A stretch of 64,000 bases of DNA from Brevundimonas lutea (GTDB lineage Bacteria > Pseudomonadota > Alphaproteobacteria > Caulobacterales > Caulobacteraceae), in NCBI RefSeq assembly GCF_003704105.1, contig NZ_QUOQ01000003.1:186001-250000 (forward strand), in the 5' to 3' direction. This document shows positions 8,871-16,465 of the stretch, piece after piece. Below the pieces are notes generated by a model. The model was not told the origin of the DNA and did not search any database. It saw only the letters and a program-made list of their open reading frames with translations. The translations under genes and the position numbers were made by a program. Numbering within the stretch: the stretch's first letter is position 1; every line of letters starts with the position of its first letter.

Positions 8871-9433
8871 GAAGGAATCGGCTGAGCCAACGCGTCCGCA
8901 AGCCAGGCACGGGCCGTTTCCCATCTCCGCTTGACCGTAGGGGCGGACAGCCCGGTCACCGCGGCGATGTCTTCGATCGTCATTCCGCCGAAGTAGCGCA
9001 TGTTCACGAGGTCCATGAGCGCCTCGTCCAGGACCTTCAGGCGGATCAAGGCGGCATCGAGCGCCAGAAGATCGATGCGAGGACCTCGCTGCGCCTGAGT
9101 GGTCAATTCAACCTTCACATGTCGCCGGCGACCGGACATCTTGGCCCGCGCGTGGTCGACGAGGATATGCTGCATAACCCGGGAGGCGAGCGCCAGCAGA
9201 TGCGCGCGATCCCGAATCTGAAGGTTCTCGGTCGCCATAAGTCGAAGGACGGCGTCGTTGACGAGATCCGAGGTCGCCAAGGATGACGTCGCCTCGTGAC
9301 GGAGTCGCGCGGCCGCGATGCGCTCGAGTTCCGGATAGAGTTGCTCCATGAGGCGATCACGCGCCGTCGCGTCGCCGTCGCGCCATCGGCGGAGCATCGA
9401 CTGTGTCTCGACTGGGGCCACCACGAACTCCAT
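8867..9433 (-). CDS. ECF-type RNA polymerase sigma factor
   Basis: The 188-residue protein has a sigma region 2 (RDRLMEQLYPELERIAAARL, then SDLVNDAVLRL) and a region 4 helix-turn-helix (MTIEDIAAVTGLSAPTVKRR). This is the ECF group often encoded beside Ser/Thr kinases. The start is set at MEFVVAP because the frame upstream of it reads as non-conserved leader sequence; an ATG twelve codons downstream is possible. No anti-sigma factor gene is adjacent. The kinase gene overlaps its stop codon, so the kinase may substitute for an anti-sigma input. Targets could include the RTX gene downstream. Confidence 0.85.
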   Translation of the reverse strand: MEFVVAPVETQSMLRRWRDGDATARDRLMEQLYPELERIAAARLRHEATSSLATSDLVNDAVLRLMATENLQIRDRAHLLALASRVMQHILVDHARAKMSGRRRHVKVELTTQAQRGPRIDLLALDAALIRLKVLDEALMDLVNMRYFGGMTIEDIAAVTGLSAPTVKRRWETARAWLADALAQPIPS

Positions 9434-9703
9434 CGGATGGCCGTTTGGGCCCACCTGACCCTTTAGCGTAACCCTGTTCCGACACGACTCAAGCTGAACT
9501 TGTAAGTCGGCTGGTGTCCGCGGACGCGACCGGTGTTTTGCAGCCCGCTCACCCGCCAGCACGCCGTCCTGCGGTCGTTGCGTAGCGTCAGCCGAAGCCG
9601 AAGGACGCGAGAAACCGAGGTTTCCTCTTTGCTTGCAAGCCGACGCTGTCGGTCATCTCTGGGTGTGAGCGCTGACCTCCGCAATCGACCGCGTGACGCG
9701 TGG

Positions 9704-11014
9704 TTATGCCGGCCTGTTGGCAGTCGCCCTATCGGCCGGGGCGGCCAAGGCATCGAGTTCGGCGAGGACACCGGCCAGTTGATCGCCACCGTGGCCTTGG
9801 GCGACCAGGGCGCGGACGTGGGCGCGTAGCAGCAGCGCCGCCGCTTCGGGATGACGCCCGGCCAGCCGCGACGCCCAGAGCGGGATGCTCTCGACGTCGC
9901 CCCGCACATCTTCGGGACGCGCCAGGACAGCCTCGGCGGCCTCTCGCATCGCGCCCCAGTCCATCAGGAACGAAACACCCTGCATGAGATCGAAATAGGT
10001 CTGGGCGAACGCCAGCGCCCGGTCGATCGCCACCACGTCCTCGAAGTCGTCCAGCCGTCCCACCAGCTCGCGCAGCACCTCGGGCGACAAGGTGCGCTCG
10101 AACTGCAGCCACCGCGCCTCCAGCGCCTCCTTCGTTCGCCCTTCGGCGTCCAGCACGGCGATTTCGGCCGATCGCCAACGCTCGTCAGGCGCTGGATCAC
10201 GGCGCTCCTCCCGGCCTCGCACAACGCGCGGAACAGGAGGTCGTGTCGCCTCCAGGGCCGCGCGCGCCTGCGCCGGACGCCCGTCCCTCGCCAGTCGCCG
10301 CGCCGCCTCGGCGCCCAGCCCCGACGAACGTCGCTCTTCGGCGGTGAGCGTTTCCAGCCAGACGTCGACATCTCCAGCCCGATCCGACAGCCGGCGCGCC
10401 ACCAGTCTCCGACGAGCTGAGGCGGTTTCGAGACCGGGTCGTAGCAAGGCCGCAAGACGACCGGCGAGCGCCTGGCTCATCACGGGAGCAGCCCGACCCA
10501 GGACCGGCGCCCAGATCGCCGCTCGCATATCCAGGGCTGACTGGAGCCGAGGCGCGGCGCCCTCGACACCAACGCGGTCGGCGATCCTTGCGATCTCTGG
10601 AGCCGCGCCCTCGAACATCTCCGTCAGCTCACCCCTGCTGTCCTTCACGCGCCCCGCGAGCGGATCGGCAAGGTCGAACCACGCAATCAGCCGGTCCAGG
10701 GCCAGGGCCGCGTCCTGATCGGTCAGCCTGTCGACAATCAGGTCGCGCAGGCCCGACAGTTCACGCACCAGGGCGGGCCGCTTGCGCCAGGAAATACGGC
10801 CCCGTCCCTCGCGCAGCGTATCAAGTCGGCGGTCCAATTCAGCCGCCAGGTCAGCCGCGCCGAGTTCGGCGGCGAGCTCGAGCCTAAGCCGCCGCTTGAA
10901 TCCAGGATCACCCGCTGCCGCCAGCATTAGCAGCCCTGCGAGGCGTTGCTCGCCGAGCAAGGCCAGATTTTTCTCTGAGACGGCTTTTGTCAGTTTGGGT
11001 GGTGGTTTCGCCAT
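9704..11014 (-). CDS. Conserved protein of unknown function (DUF6880-like)
   Basis: The 436-residue protein starts MAKPPPKLTKAVSEKNLALL and is Arg/Ala/Leu-rich and almost wholly alpha-helical, with successive helical hairpins suggesting a TPR- or HEAT-like solenoid. There is no signal peptide or membrane segment. It resembles the alphaproteobacterial DUF6880 family as I recall it, which would need a profile search to confirm. The start was chosen because GGAG lies about 11 bp upstream; the frame extends 21 codons further but without support. It has a 270-bp spacer from the sigma-factor gene and no evident operon partner. The function is not known. Confidence 0.65.
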   Translation of the reverse strand: MAKPPPKLTKAVSEKNLALLGEQRLAGLLMLAAAGDPGFKRRLRLELAAELGAADLAAELDRRLDTLREGRGRISWRKRPALVRELSGLRDLIVDRLTDQDAALALDRLIAWFDLADPLAGRVKDSRGELTEMFEGAAPEIARIADRVGVEGAAPRLQSALDMRAAIWAPVLGRAAPVMSQALAGRLAALLRPGLETASARRRLVARRLSDRAGDVDVWLETLTAEERRSSGLGAEAARRLARDGRPAQARAALEATRPPVPRVVRGREERRDPAPDERWRSAEIAVLDAEGRTKEALEARWLQFERTLSPEVLRELVGRLDDFEDVVAIDRALAFAQTYFDLMQGVSFLMDWGAMREAAEAVLARPEDVRGDVESIPLWASRLAGRHPEAAALLLRAHVRALVAQGHGGDQLAGVLAELDALAAPADRATANRPA

Positions 11015-11105
11015 GGGGTGAGTAGCTCCGAGGCGAGGCGTCCTTCGTCCTATCGACGACGGCGGACTTGAGGGCAACGGATCCGTAGCGTCTTGAGCGG
11101 GTCAG

Positions 11106-11123
11106 CGCTCAGCCGGCTGAGCG
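11106..11123. repeat. Perfect 18-bp palindrome
   Basis: CGCTCAGCC is followed immediately by its exact complement GGCTGAGCG. The palindrome lies between the VOC gene stop and the start of the DUF6880-like gene, both on the minus strand. There is no T-tract, so it could be an operator for the downstream gene or a weak terminator. Confidence 0.5.
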
Positions 11124-11137
11124 TATAGCGGCTTAGA

Positions 11138-11614
11138 TCAGCCGACCGCCGCGTCCAGCGTGGCGATGTCGATCTTTCGCATTGTCATCATCGCCTCCAT
11201 GGCCTTTTTGGCGCGGGCAGGGTCGGGATCGGCCATCAGGTCGAGCAAGCGCCTTGGTGTGATCTGCCAGGAGAAACCCCAGCGATCCTTGCACCAGCCG
11301 CACGCGCTCTCCTGACCGCCATTGCCGACGATGGCGTTCCAGTAGCGGTCGGTCTCCGCCTGATCGCCCGTCACGACCATGAAGCTGACCGCCTCGTTGG
11401 GTTTGAAATTGTCGCCGCCGTTCAGCCCGACGAAGGCGCGCCCCAGCACGGTGAACTCCACCGTCAGCTCCATGCCCTGCTCGCCGCCGGGGAAATCCGA
11501 GGGCGCGGCGTGCCCGGCGTCGACATGGCTGTCCGGAAAGGTGGCGGCGTAGAATTCGCCGGCCTTGCGCGCCTCGCCGTGGTCGAACCACAGGCAGGTG
11601 ACGAGGTCTGTCAT
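11138..11614 (-). CDS. VOC (glyoxalase/PhnB-like) family protein
   Basis: The 158-residue protein has [20 protein letters not shown] at the N-terminus and later [17 protein letters not shown] and [12 protein letters not shown], the pattern of PhnB/3-demethylubiquinone methyltransferase-like members of the vicinal oxygen chelate superfamily. These are small cytoplasmic dimers of mostly undefined activity. It sits 27 bp downstream of the DHFR-like reductase gene on the same strand, so the two may be co-transcribed. No substrate can be assigned. Confidence 0.83.
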   Translation of the reverse strand: MTDLVTCLWFDHGEARKAGEFYAATFPDSHVDAGHAAPSDFPGGEQGMELTVEFTVLGRAFVGLNGGDNFKPNEAVSFMVVTGDQAETDRYWNAIVGNGGQESACGWCKDRWGFSWQITPRRLLDLMADPDPARAKKAMEAMMTMRKIDIATLDAAVG

Positions 11615-11641
11615 GATCGGTCTCCCTGAATTGCCGGCCGC

Positions 11642-12253
11642 TCAGGCCGTCGGTTCGTCGAAGGTTCCGGTGCGCAGCGGCCCGGCGGGGCGGTAGGTGT
11701 TGATCAGCACGCCCGATGCGGTGGACGTGCTGCCGACCAGGGCCAGTTCGCGCGGTTCGGCGATCTCCGAAAAGATGCGCTTTCCGAAGCCCAGCAGCAC
11801 CGGAAAGGTCAGCAGCACGATGGTGTCCGCCAGCCCCTCCCCGATCACCACGGGCGTCACGGTCGAACTGCCCCACAGGACCAGGTTCGGCCCCTCGGTC
11901 GCCTTGAGCCGGCGCACGCCCTCCGCAAGGTTCGGTCCGATCGCCTCGGCCGGCCCCCAGGACAGGTCGTCGGGTCGGTGGGTGGCCACGAACTTGGTCG
12001 CGGCGTTCAGGCTGTCGGCCATCGGGTCGCCCGAGAAGCGCGACCAGTAGCCGGCGAAGATGTCGTATGTGCGCCGGCCCAGCAGCAGGTCAAAGCCGGT
12101 CCCCTGGGCCGCATCGATGGCCGCGCCCACGGCGGGATCGTGCAGCGGCTGGGCCCAGCCGCCGTTGGGATAACCGGGATCCTCGTCGCGCCCGCCCGGC
12201 GCCTGGACCACGCCGTCCAGCGAGATGTGCTCGATGATGGTCAGGCGACGCAC
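11642..12253 (-). CDS. Dihydrofolate reductase-like (RibD C-terminal fold) protein
   Basis: The 203-residue protein starts RRLTIIEHISLDGVVQAPGG and contains FDLLLGRRTYDIFAGYW and LVLWGSSTVTPVVIG, typical of the YyaP/YwjB-like DHFR/RibD-C superfamily, which are probably NADPH-dependent reductases. The GTG at 12253 is taken as the start because GGAGGA lies four bases upstream. The same frame is open far upstream, but there it overlaps the LysR gene in another frame and is not coding. It lies between the LysR and VOC genes on the same strand, so LysR may regulate it. Confidence 0.83.
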   Translation of the reverse strand: MRRLTIIEHISLDGVVQAPGGRDEDPGYPNGGWAQPLHDPAVGAAIDAAQGTGFDLLLGRRTYDIFAGYWSRFSGDPMADSLNAATKFVATHRPDDLSWGPAEAIGPNLAEGVRRLKATEGPNLVLWGSSTVTPVVIGEGLADTIVLLTFPVLLGFGKRIFSEIAEPRELALVGSTSTASGVLINTYRPAGPLRTGTFDEPTA

Positions 12254-12306
12254 GATGTCCTCCGCGAGGGACGAACAGCCTGTCGACCAAAGCGGCGGCG
12301 CGAGGC

Positions 12307-13206
12307 TCAGGTTCCGACGAAGCGTTTTCGATCGCCGCGCACGGCGTCGATGATCAGGCTGGTGACGGCGCGAATCCGGGCCAGGCGACGCAGATCGGCG
12401 TGGGTGACCAGCCATAGCGAGCGCTCCAGCCGGACGGCCTGCGGCAGCACCCGGACCAGACCCGGCTCGCACGCCGCCATGAAGTCCGGCAGCACGCACA
12501 GCCCCGCCCCCGCCTTGCAGGCCTCCAGCTGGGCGATGAGGTTGGAGCTCTGCAGCCGCACCGTCACCTCGACGTCCGGCGCATCCATGTAGTCCAGCTC
12601 GGGGGCATACAGCAGGTCGTCGATATAGCCGATGAAGCGGTGATCCCTCATGTCGGCGCGGCCGGCGATCGGGGGCCGGGCGTTCAGATAGGCGGGCGCG
12701 GCGTAGAGACTGAGGCGGTAGTCGGTGAGGCGCCGGGAGACCAGCCGTCCCTCGCGGGGCGCCGAAAGGGTCACGGCGATGTCGGCCTCGCGCTTGGTCA
12801 GATTGACCAGGCCGGGCATGGCCACCAGCTGGATCTCCAGCTCCGGATGCCGGTCGGCCAGGGTGGCCATTAGCGGGGCGATGACGTGGCTGCCGAAGCC
12901 CTCGGGGGCGCCGATGCGGACCACGCCGGTCAGGGCCTGATCGGCTTCGCCCAGTTCGCCCGCCGCGCGGATGGCCAGGCTCTCCATCGTCTCGGCCATC
13001 GGCATCAGTCGTTCGCCGTGTGGCGTGAGGACGTGGCCGCCGGGCGTGCGGTCGAACAATCGGGCGCCCAACTCGGCCTCCAGCGCTGCGATGCGCCGCC
13101 CGACCGTGGTGTGGTCCGCCTCGAGACGCCCGGCCGCCGCCGACAGCCGGCCCGTGCGCGCTACGGCGAGGAAGGCTCGCAGGTCGTTCCAATTGAATTC
13201 AGCCAT
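12307..13206 (-). CDS. LysR-family transcriptional regulator
   Basis: The 299-residue protein has the N-terminal winged helix (FNWNDLRAFLAVARTGRLSA, then TVGRRIAALEAELGARLFDR), a linker helix and a substrate-binding effector domain from about residue 90. The start MAEFNW follows GGGAGG at six-base spacing; upstream in-frame codons lack support. LysR proteins usually act as tetramers on a divergent or adjacent promoter. Here the reductase and VOC genes follow on the same strand, and a small ORF plus phaC are divergent. The controlled gene cannot be told from sequence. Confidence 0.9.
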   Translation of the reverse strand: MAEFNWNDLRAFLAVARTGRLSAAAGRLEADHTTVGRRIAALEAELGARLFDRTPGGHVLTPHGERLMPMAETMESLAIRAAGELGEADQALTGVVRIGAPEGFGSHVIAPLMATLADRHPELEIQLVAMPGLVNLTKREADIAVTLSAPREGRLVSRRLTDYRLSLYAAPAYLNARPPIAGRADMRDHRFIGYIDDLLYAPELDYMDAPDVEVTVRLQSSNLIAQLEACKAGAGLCVLPDFMAACEPGLVRVLPQAVRLERSLWLVTHADLRRLARIRAVTSLIIDAVRGDRKRFVGT

Positions 13207-13319
13207 CCGCCCTCCCGTGCAAAAATGCACGACGATCGGGCGAACCTTGGCATGGCGAAGACAAATCCGCCACGCTAAACGTCCCGCCATCACCTGCCGC
13301 CCACTCACGGATGCTTCCC

Positions 13320-13505
13320 ATGGCCTTCGACACCCTCGCTGCCCCCACCGTCCGCGTTACCGCCGACATGGACACGGTCGCCCTGATCGACGCCTGCGGC
13401 GAGATGTGCCCTGTGTGGACCGCCGCCAATCCCGACCGCGCGCTGGCCCTGCTGTTCGTAGCGCCGCATGACGGCCTGGCGATTGACGTCCTGACCGCCA
13501 CCTGA
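13320..13505 (+). CDS. Small hypothetical protein upstream of phaC
   Basis: An open frame of 61 codons from the ATG at 13320 (64 codons if the ATG at 13311 is used) ends 17 bp before phaC. It contains the motif CGEMC but no known domain. Its position between a divergent LysR gene and phaC fits a leader gene co-transcribed with phaC. Coding potential is uncertain because GC-rich DNA produces many short open frames. Confidence 0.35.
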   Translation: MAFDTLAAPTVRVTADMDTVALIDACGEMCPVWTAANPDRALALLFVAPHDGLAIDVLTAT

Positions 13506-13522
13506 GACCGGAGCGCCGCCCG

Positions 13523-15316
13523 ATGACCGCAACCGTCGCCGACACCCGCCGCGAACCGCCGATCCCCACCCTGCCCGATCCCGAGGTGGCGGCCGAGGCC
13601 CTGACGCGATTGGCCGAGGTGGCGACGGCGGCGGCGCGCACGGCGGCGCTGAAAGCGACATCGCCCGAGCCCCTGCCCTACGATCCCACGACGCTGGCCC
13701 GCGCCGTGGTCGAATTCAATACGGCGGTGATGATGAACCCCGCCGCCCTGGTCGAGGCCCAGGCCAAAAACCTCGGCGACTGGACCGCCCTGTGGCGCAC
13801 CACGGCGCTGCGCGCCTGGGGGATGGAGACCGAAGACGTGGCCGCGCCCGCGCGCGGCGATCGCCGCTTCTCGGCCGCGGGCTGGAGCGAACCGGCCTAT
13901 GACGCCCTGAAACAGGCCTATCTGCTGGCCGGCCGCCAGATCCAGGACTTCATCGCGGCGGCCCCGGTCGGCGAGGATGTGCGCCGTCAGGTCGATTTTC
14001 TGGCGCGGCAGCTGACCTACGCCCTGTCGCCCTCGAACTTCGCCCACACCAACCCCGAGGTCGCACGCCGCGCGGTCGAGACCGGGGGCATGAGCCTGAT
14101 CACCGGCCTGATCCATCTGCTGGAAGACGTCGCGCGGGGCGACGGCCTGGTCGGACGGCGCGCGCCCAATGACTTCGAGCTGGGCGTCAACATCGCCGCC
14201 ACGCCCGGCGCGGTGGTGTTCCAGAACCGGCTGATGGAGGTGATCCAGTACGCGCCGGCGACCGACAAGGTGCATCGCCGGCCGCTGCTGTTCGTGCCGC
14301 CGCTGGTCAACAAGTTCTACCTCTTCGATCTGACGCCCAAGGCCAGCTATCTGAAATGGCTGGTGGATCAGGGACACACCGTCTTCGTCGTCTCCTGGGT
14401 CAACCCGGACGCCAGCCACGCGGACGTGGGGCTGGACGACTATGTGATCGAGGGCGTCGTCGCCGCCATGGACGCGGTCGAACAGGCCACTGGCGAGCCG
14501 GACCTGGACCTGGTGGCCTACTGCCTGGGCGGCACGCTGGCGGCCATGGCCCTGGCCTGGCTGGCGGGAACCGGTCGCGCCGAGCGCGTGGCCTCCGCGA
14601 CCCTGATCGCCAGCCTGGTCGACTTCTCCGACATCGGCGAATGGGCGGTGTTCACGGGCGAGAGCGATGTGAAGGCGTTTCATCGCCACCTCGATCATCG
14701 CGGCTATATCGAGGGCCAGGCCCTGGCGCAGCTGTTCTCGACCGTGCGGGCCAACGACCTGATCTGGTCGTCGGTGGTTCAGCACTATTTGATGGGCGAC
14801 GAGGCCCGCGCCTCGGACCTGCTGTGGTGGTTCGACGACGCGGCCCGGATGCCGGCGCGGACGCTGAAGGAATACAGCGACCAGATCCTGCGCCGCAACG
14901 CGCTGAGCCAGCCCGGAGCCATGTCCATCGGCGACGTCGCCCTGGACCTCAAGGCGGTGAAGACGCCGGTCACAATCATCGGCTTTCACGACGACCACGT
15001 GTCGGCTTGGCGGGCCACCTACGCCCAGCGTCGCCACTTCGGCGGGCCGGTGCGGTTCCTGCTGGGCGGATCAGGCCACAACGCCGGCATGATCAACCCG
15101 CCGGCGGCCAACAAGCACGGCTACTGGACCAACGACGCCATGCCCGAGAGCGCCGACGACTGGTTGGCCGCCGCCGAGAAGAAGCCCGGCTCCTGGTGGC
15201 CGGAATGGCAGGCAGGCCTGGCCGGCGACAAGATGATCAAGGCCCGCAAGGTCGGGTCGGGCAAGCTCAAGGCCGGCGATCCCGCCCCCGGCGCCTATGT
15301 CCGGGTCAAGCACTAG
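13523..15316 (+). CDS. phaC: Class I poly(3-hydroxyalkanoate) synthase
   Basis: The 597-residue protein polymerises 3-hydroxyacyl-CoA, usually 3-hydroxybutyryl-CoA, into PHA granules. The lipase-like box AYCLGG places the nucleophile at Cys334. The remaining triad is Asp491 in HDDHVSAW and His519 in GGSGHNAG; spacings of 157 and 185 residues match the class I enzymes. An N-terminal domain (AAGWSEPAYDALKQAYLLAG) precedes the alpha/beta-hydrolase core. Length is typical of class I PhaC, and no phaE or phaR subunit is nearby. phaA and phaB are also absent from the window. It converges with the NAGGN peptidase gene 9 bp downstream. Confidence 0.95.
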   Translation: MTATVADTRREPPIPTLPDPEVAAEALTRLAEVATAAARTAALKATSPEPLPYDPTTLARAVVEFNTAVMMNPAALVEAQAKNLGDWTALWRTTALRAWGMETEDVAAPARGDRRFSAAGWSEPAYDALKQAYLLAGRQIQDFIAAAPVGEDVRRQVDFLARQLTYALSPSNFAHTNPEVARRAVETGGMSLITGLIHLLEDVARGDGLVGRRAPNDFELGVNIAATPGAVVFQNRLMEVIQYAPATDKVHRRPLLFVPPLVNKFYLFDLTPKASYLKWLVDQGHTVFVVSWVNPDASHADVGLDDYVIEGVVAAMDAVEQATGEPDLDLVAYCLGGTLAAMALAWLAGTGRAERVASATLIASLVDFSDIGEWAVFTGESDVKAFHRHLDHRGYIEGQALAQLFSTVRANDLIWSSVVQHYLMGDEARASDLLWWFDDAARMPARTLKEYSDQILRRNALSQPGAMSIGDVALDLKAVKTPVTIIGFHDDHVSAWRATYAQRRHFGGPVRFLLGGSGHNAGMINPPAANKHGYWTNDAMPESADDWLAAAEKKPGSWWPEWQAGLAGDKMIKARKVGSGKLKAGDPAPGAYVRVKH

Positions 15317-15325
15317 CGCCCTCGC

Positions 15326-16456
15326 CTACTCCGTCGGCTGGTGGGTGAAGCCCTTCACTCCGGCCAGCGGATTGGCGTCGCGTTCGATCTCCACCGGGCT
15401 CTCGACATAGGCGATCAGCAGGCGCGCGACGTCGACTAGGGCGCTCTGATGGATGCGCTCATAACCGTGGCTGGCGTCGATGCCGAACGTGACCAGGGCG
15501 GTGCGGATGTCGGCCCCCGCCTCCAGCGCCGACGCCGAATCCGAGCGGTAATATCGGAACACGTCCTTCTGATGCGGAATGGCGTGATCGCGCGCCAGCT
15601 GGACCAGTTTTCGCGACAGGTGCCAGTCGAATGGCCCGGTCTGATCGGCCATGGCGATGGTTACGCCGAACTCCGACGAGTTCTGCCCGGGCGCTGTGGT
15701 GCCGTTGTCGACCGTCACCATGGCGGCGACGTCGGGAACCAGCACCGACGAGGCGCCCAGCCCCACCTCCTCGGCGATGGTGAACAGCCAGTAGGTGTCG
15801 ACCTCGGGCGTCCTGTCCTCGCGGATCAGGCACTCCAGCGCCGCCAGCATGGCCGCCACCCCGCCCTTGTCGTCCAGATGGCGCGAGACGATGAAGCCCG
15901 TGTCCATGGATTCCGGCTGGGGATCGATGGCGACGATGTCGCCGATGTCGACGCCCAGCTTTTCGGTGTCCGTCCGGCTGTGGGTCACGGCGTCGATGCG
16001 CAGCTCCACCTGCCGCCAGTTGACCGGCTGGGTGTCCACCTCCTCGTTGAAGGTGTGGCCCGAGGCCTTGAGCGGCAAAATGGTGCCCCGATAAGCCCCG
16101 CCCTCGGAGAAGACGGTCGCCCGTGCGCCCTCGGCGAAGCGCGACGACCAGTGACCGATGGGGACCAGCTCCAGCCGGCCGGTGTCCTTCACCGCCTTCA
16201 CCTGGGCGCCCAGGGTATCGACATGGGCGACGATCGCACGGGCCGGCTTGGCTTCGCGGCCCGGCAGGCGGGCGCGGATGGCGCCGCGCCGGGTCAGTTC
16301 GAATTCCAGCCCCAGCGCCTTGAGTTCGCGGCACAGCATCCACACCGCTTCGTCCGTGTAGCCGGTCGGGCTGGGCGTCCTCAGCAGCCCGTCGAGGCGG
16401 CCGGTCAGATAGTCGAGATCGATCGCGGGCGGGGTATCGGCGTCGGTCGTGGCCAC
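15326..16456 (-). CDS. NAGGN-system M42-family peptidase
   Basis: The 376-residue metallopeptidase has the co-catalytic dizinc motifs AHVDTLG, HLDDKGG, and EEVGLGAS with the catalytic Glu pair, followed by VTVDNGT. It matches the peptidase that accompanies N-acetylglutaminylglutamine amide genes in osmoadaptation loci. It may degrade or process the dipeptide when osmotic stress ends; that role is an inference from the locus. It follows the NAGGN synthetase gene by 9 bp on the same strand and is the last gene of the three-gene unit. Confidence 0.9.
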   Translation of the reverse strand: MATTDADTPPAIDLDYLTGRLDGLLRTPSPTGYTDEAVWMLCRELKALGLEFELTRRGAIRARLPGREAKPARAIVAHVDTLGAQVKAVKDTGRLELVPIGHWSSRFAEGARATVFSEGGAYRGTILPLKASGHTFNEEVDTQPVNWRQVELRIDAVTHSRTDTEKLGVDIGDIVAIDPQPESMDTGFIVSRHLDDKGGVAAMLAALECLIREDRTPEVDTYWLFTIAEEVGLGASSVLVPDVAAMVTVDNGTTAPGQNSSEFGVTIAMADQTGPFDWHLSRKLVQLARDHAIPHQKDVFRYYRSDSASALEAGADIRTALVTFGIDASHGYERIHQSALVDVARLLIAYVESPVEIERDANPLAGVKGFTHQPTE

Positions 16457-16465
16457 GGCGGCTCC

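Noticed and set aside
9465-9492. A TTGAGT-N16-TACGCT promoter for the sigma-factor gene
   Set aside because: The spacing is acceptable but both boxes are weak, and an ECF-type GGAAC site nearby has no matching -10; evidence is too thin to annotate.
11642-13192. A 516-codon minus-strand frame as one long gene
   Set aside because: Only the last 203 codons match a family (DHFR-like). The rest lies inside lysR in another frame, and a GGAGGA-supported GTG marks the true start.
13199-15037. A 612-codon minus-strand frame opposite phaC
   Set aside because: PhaC has a full catalytic triad on the plus strand; the opposite frame is compositional noise.
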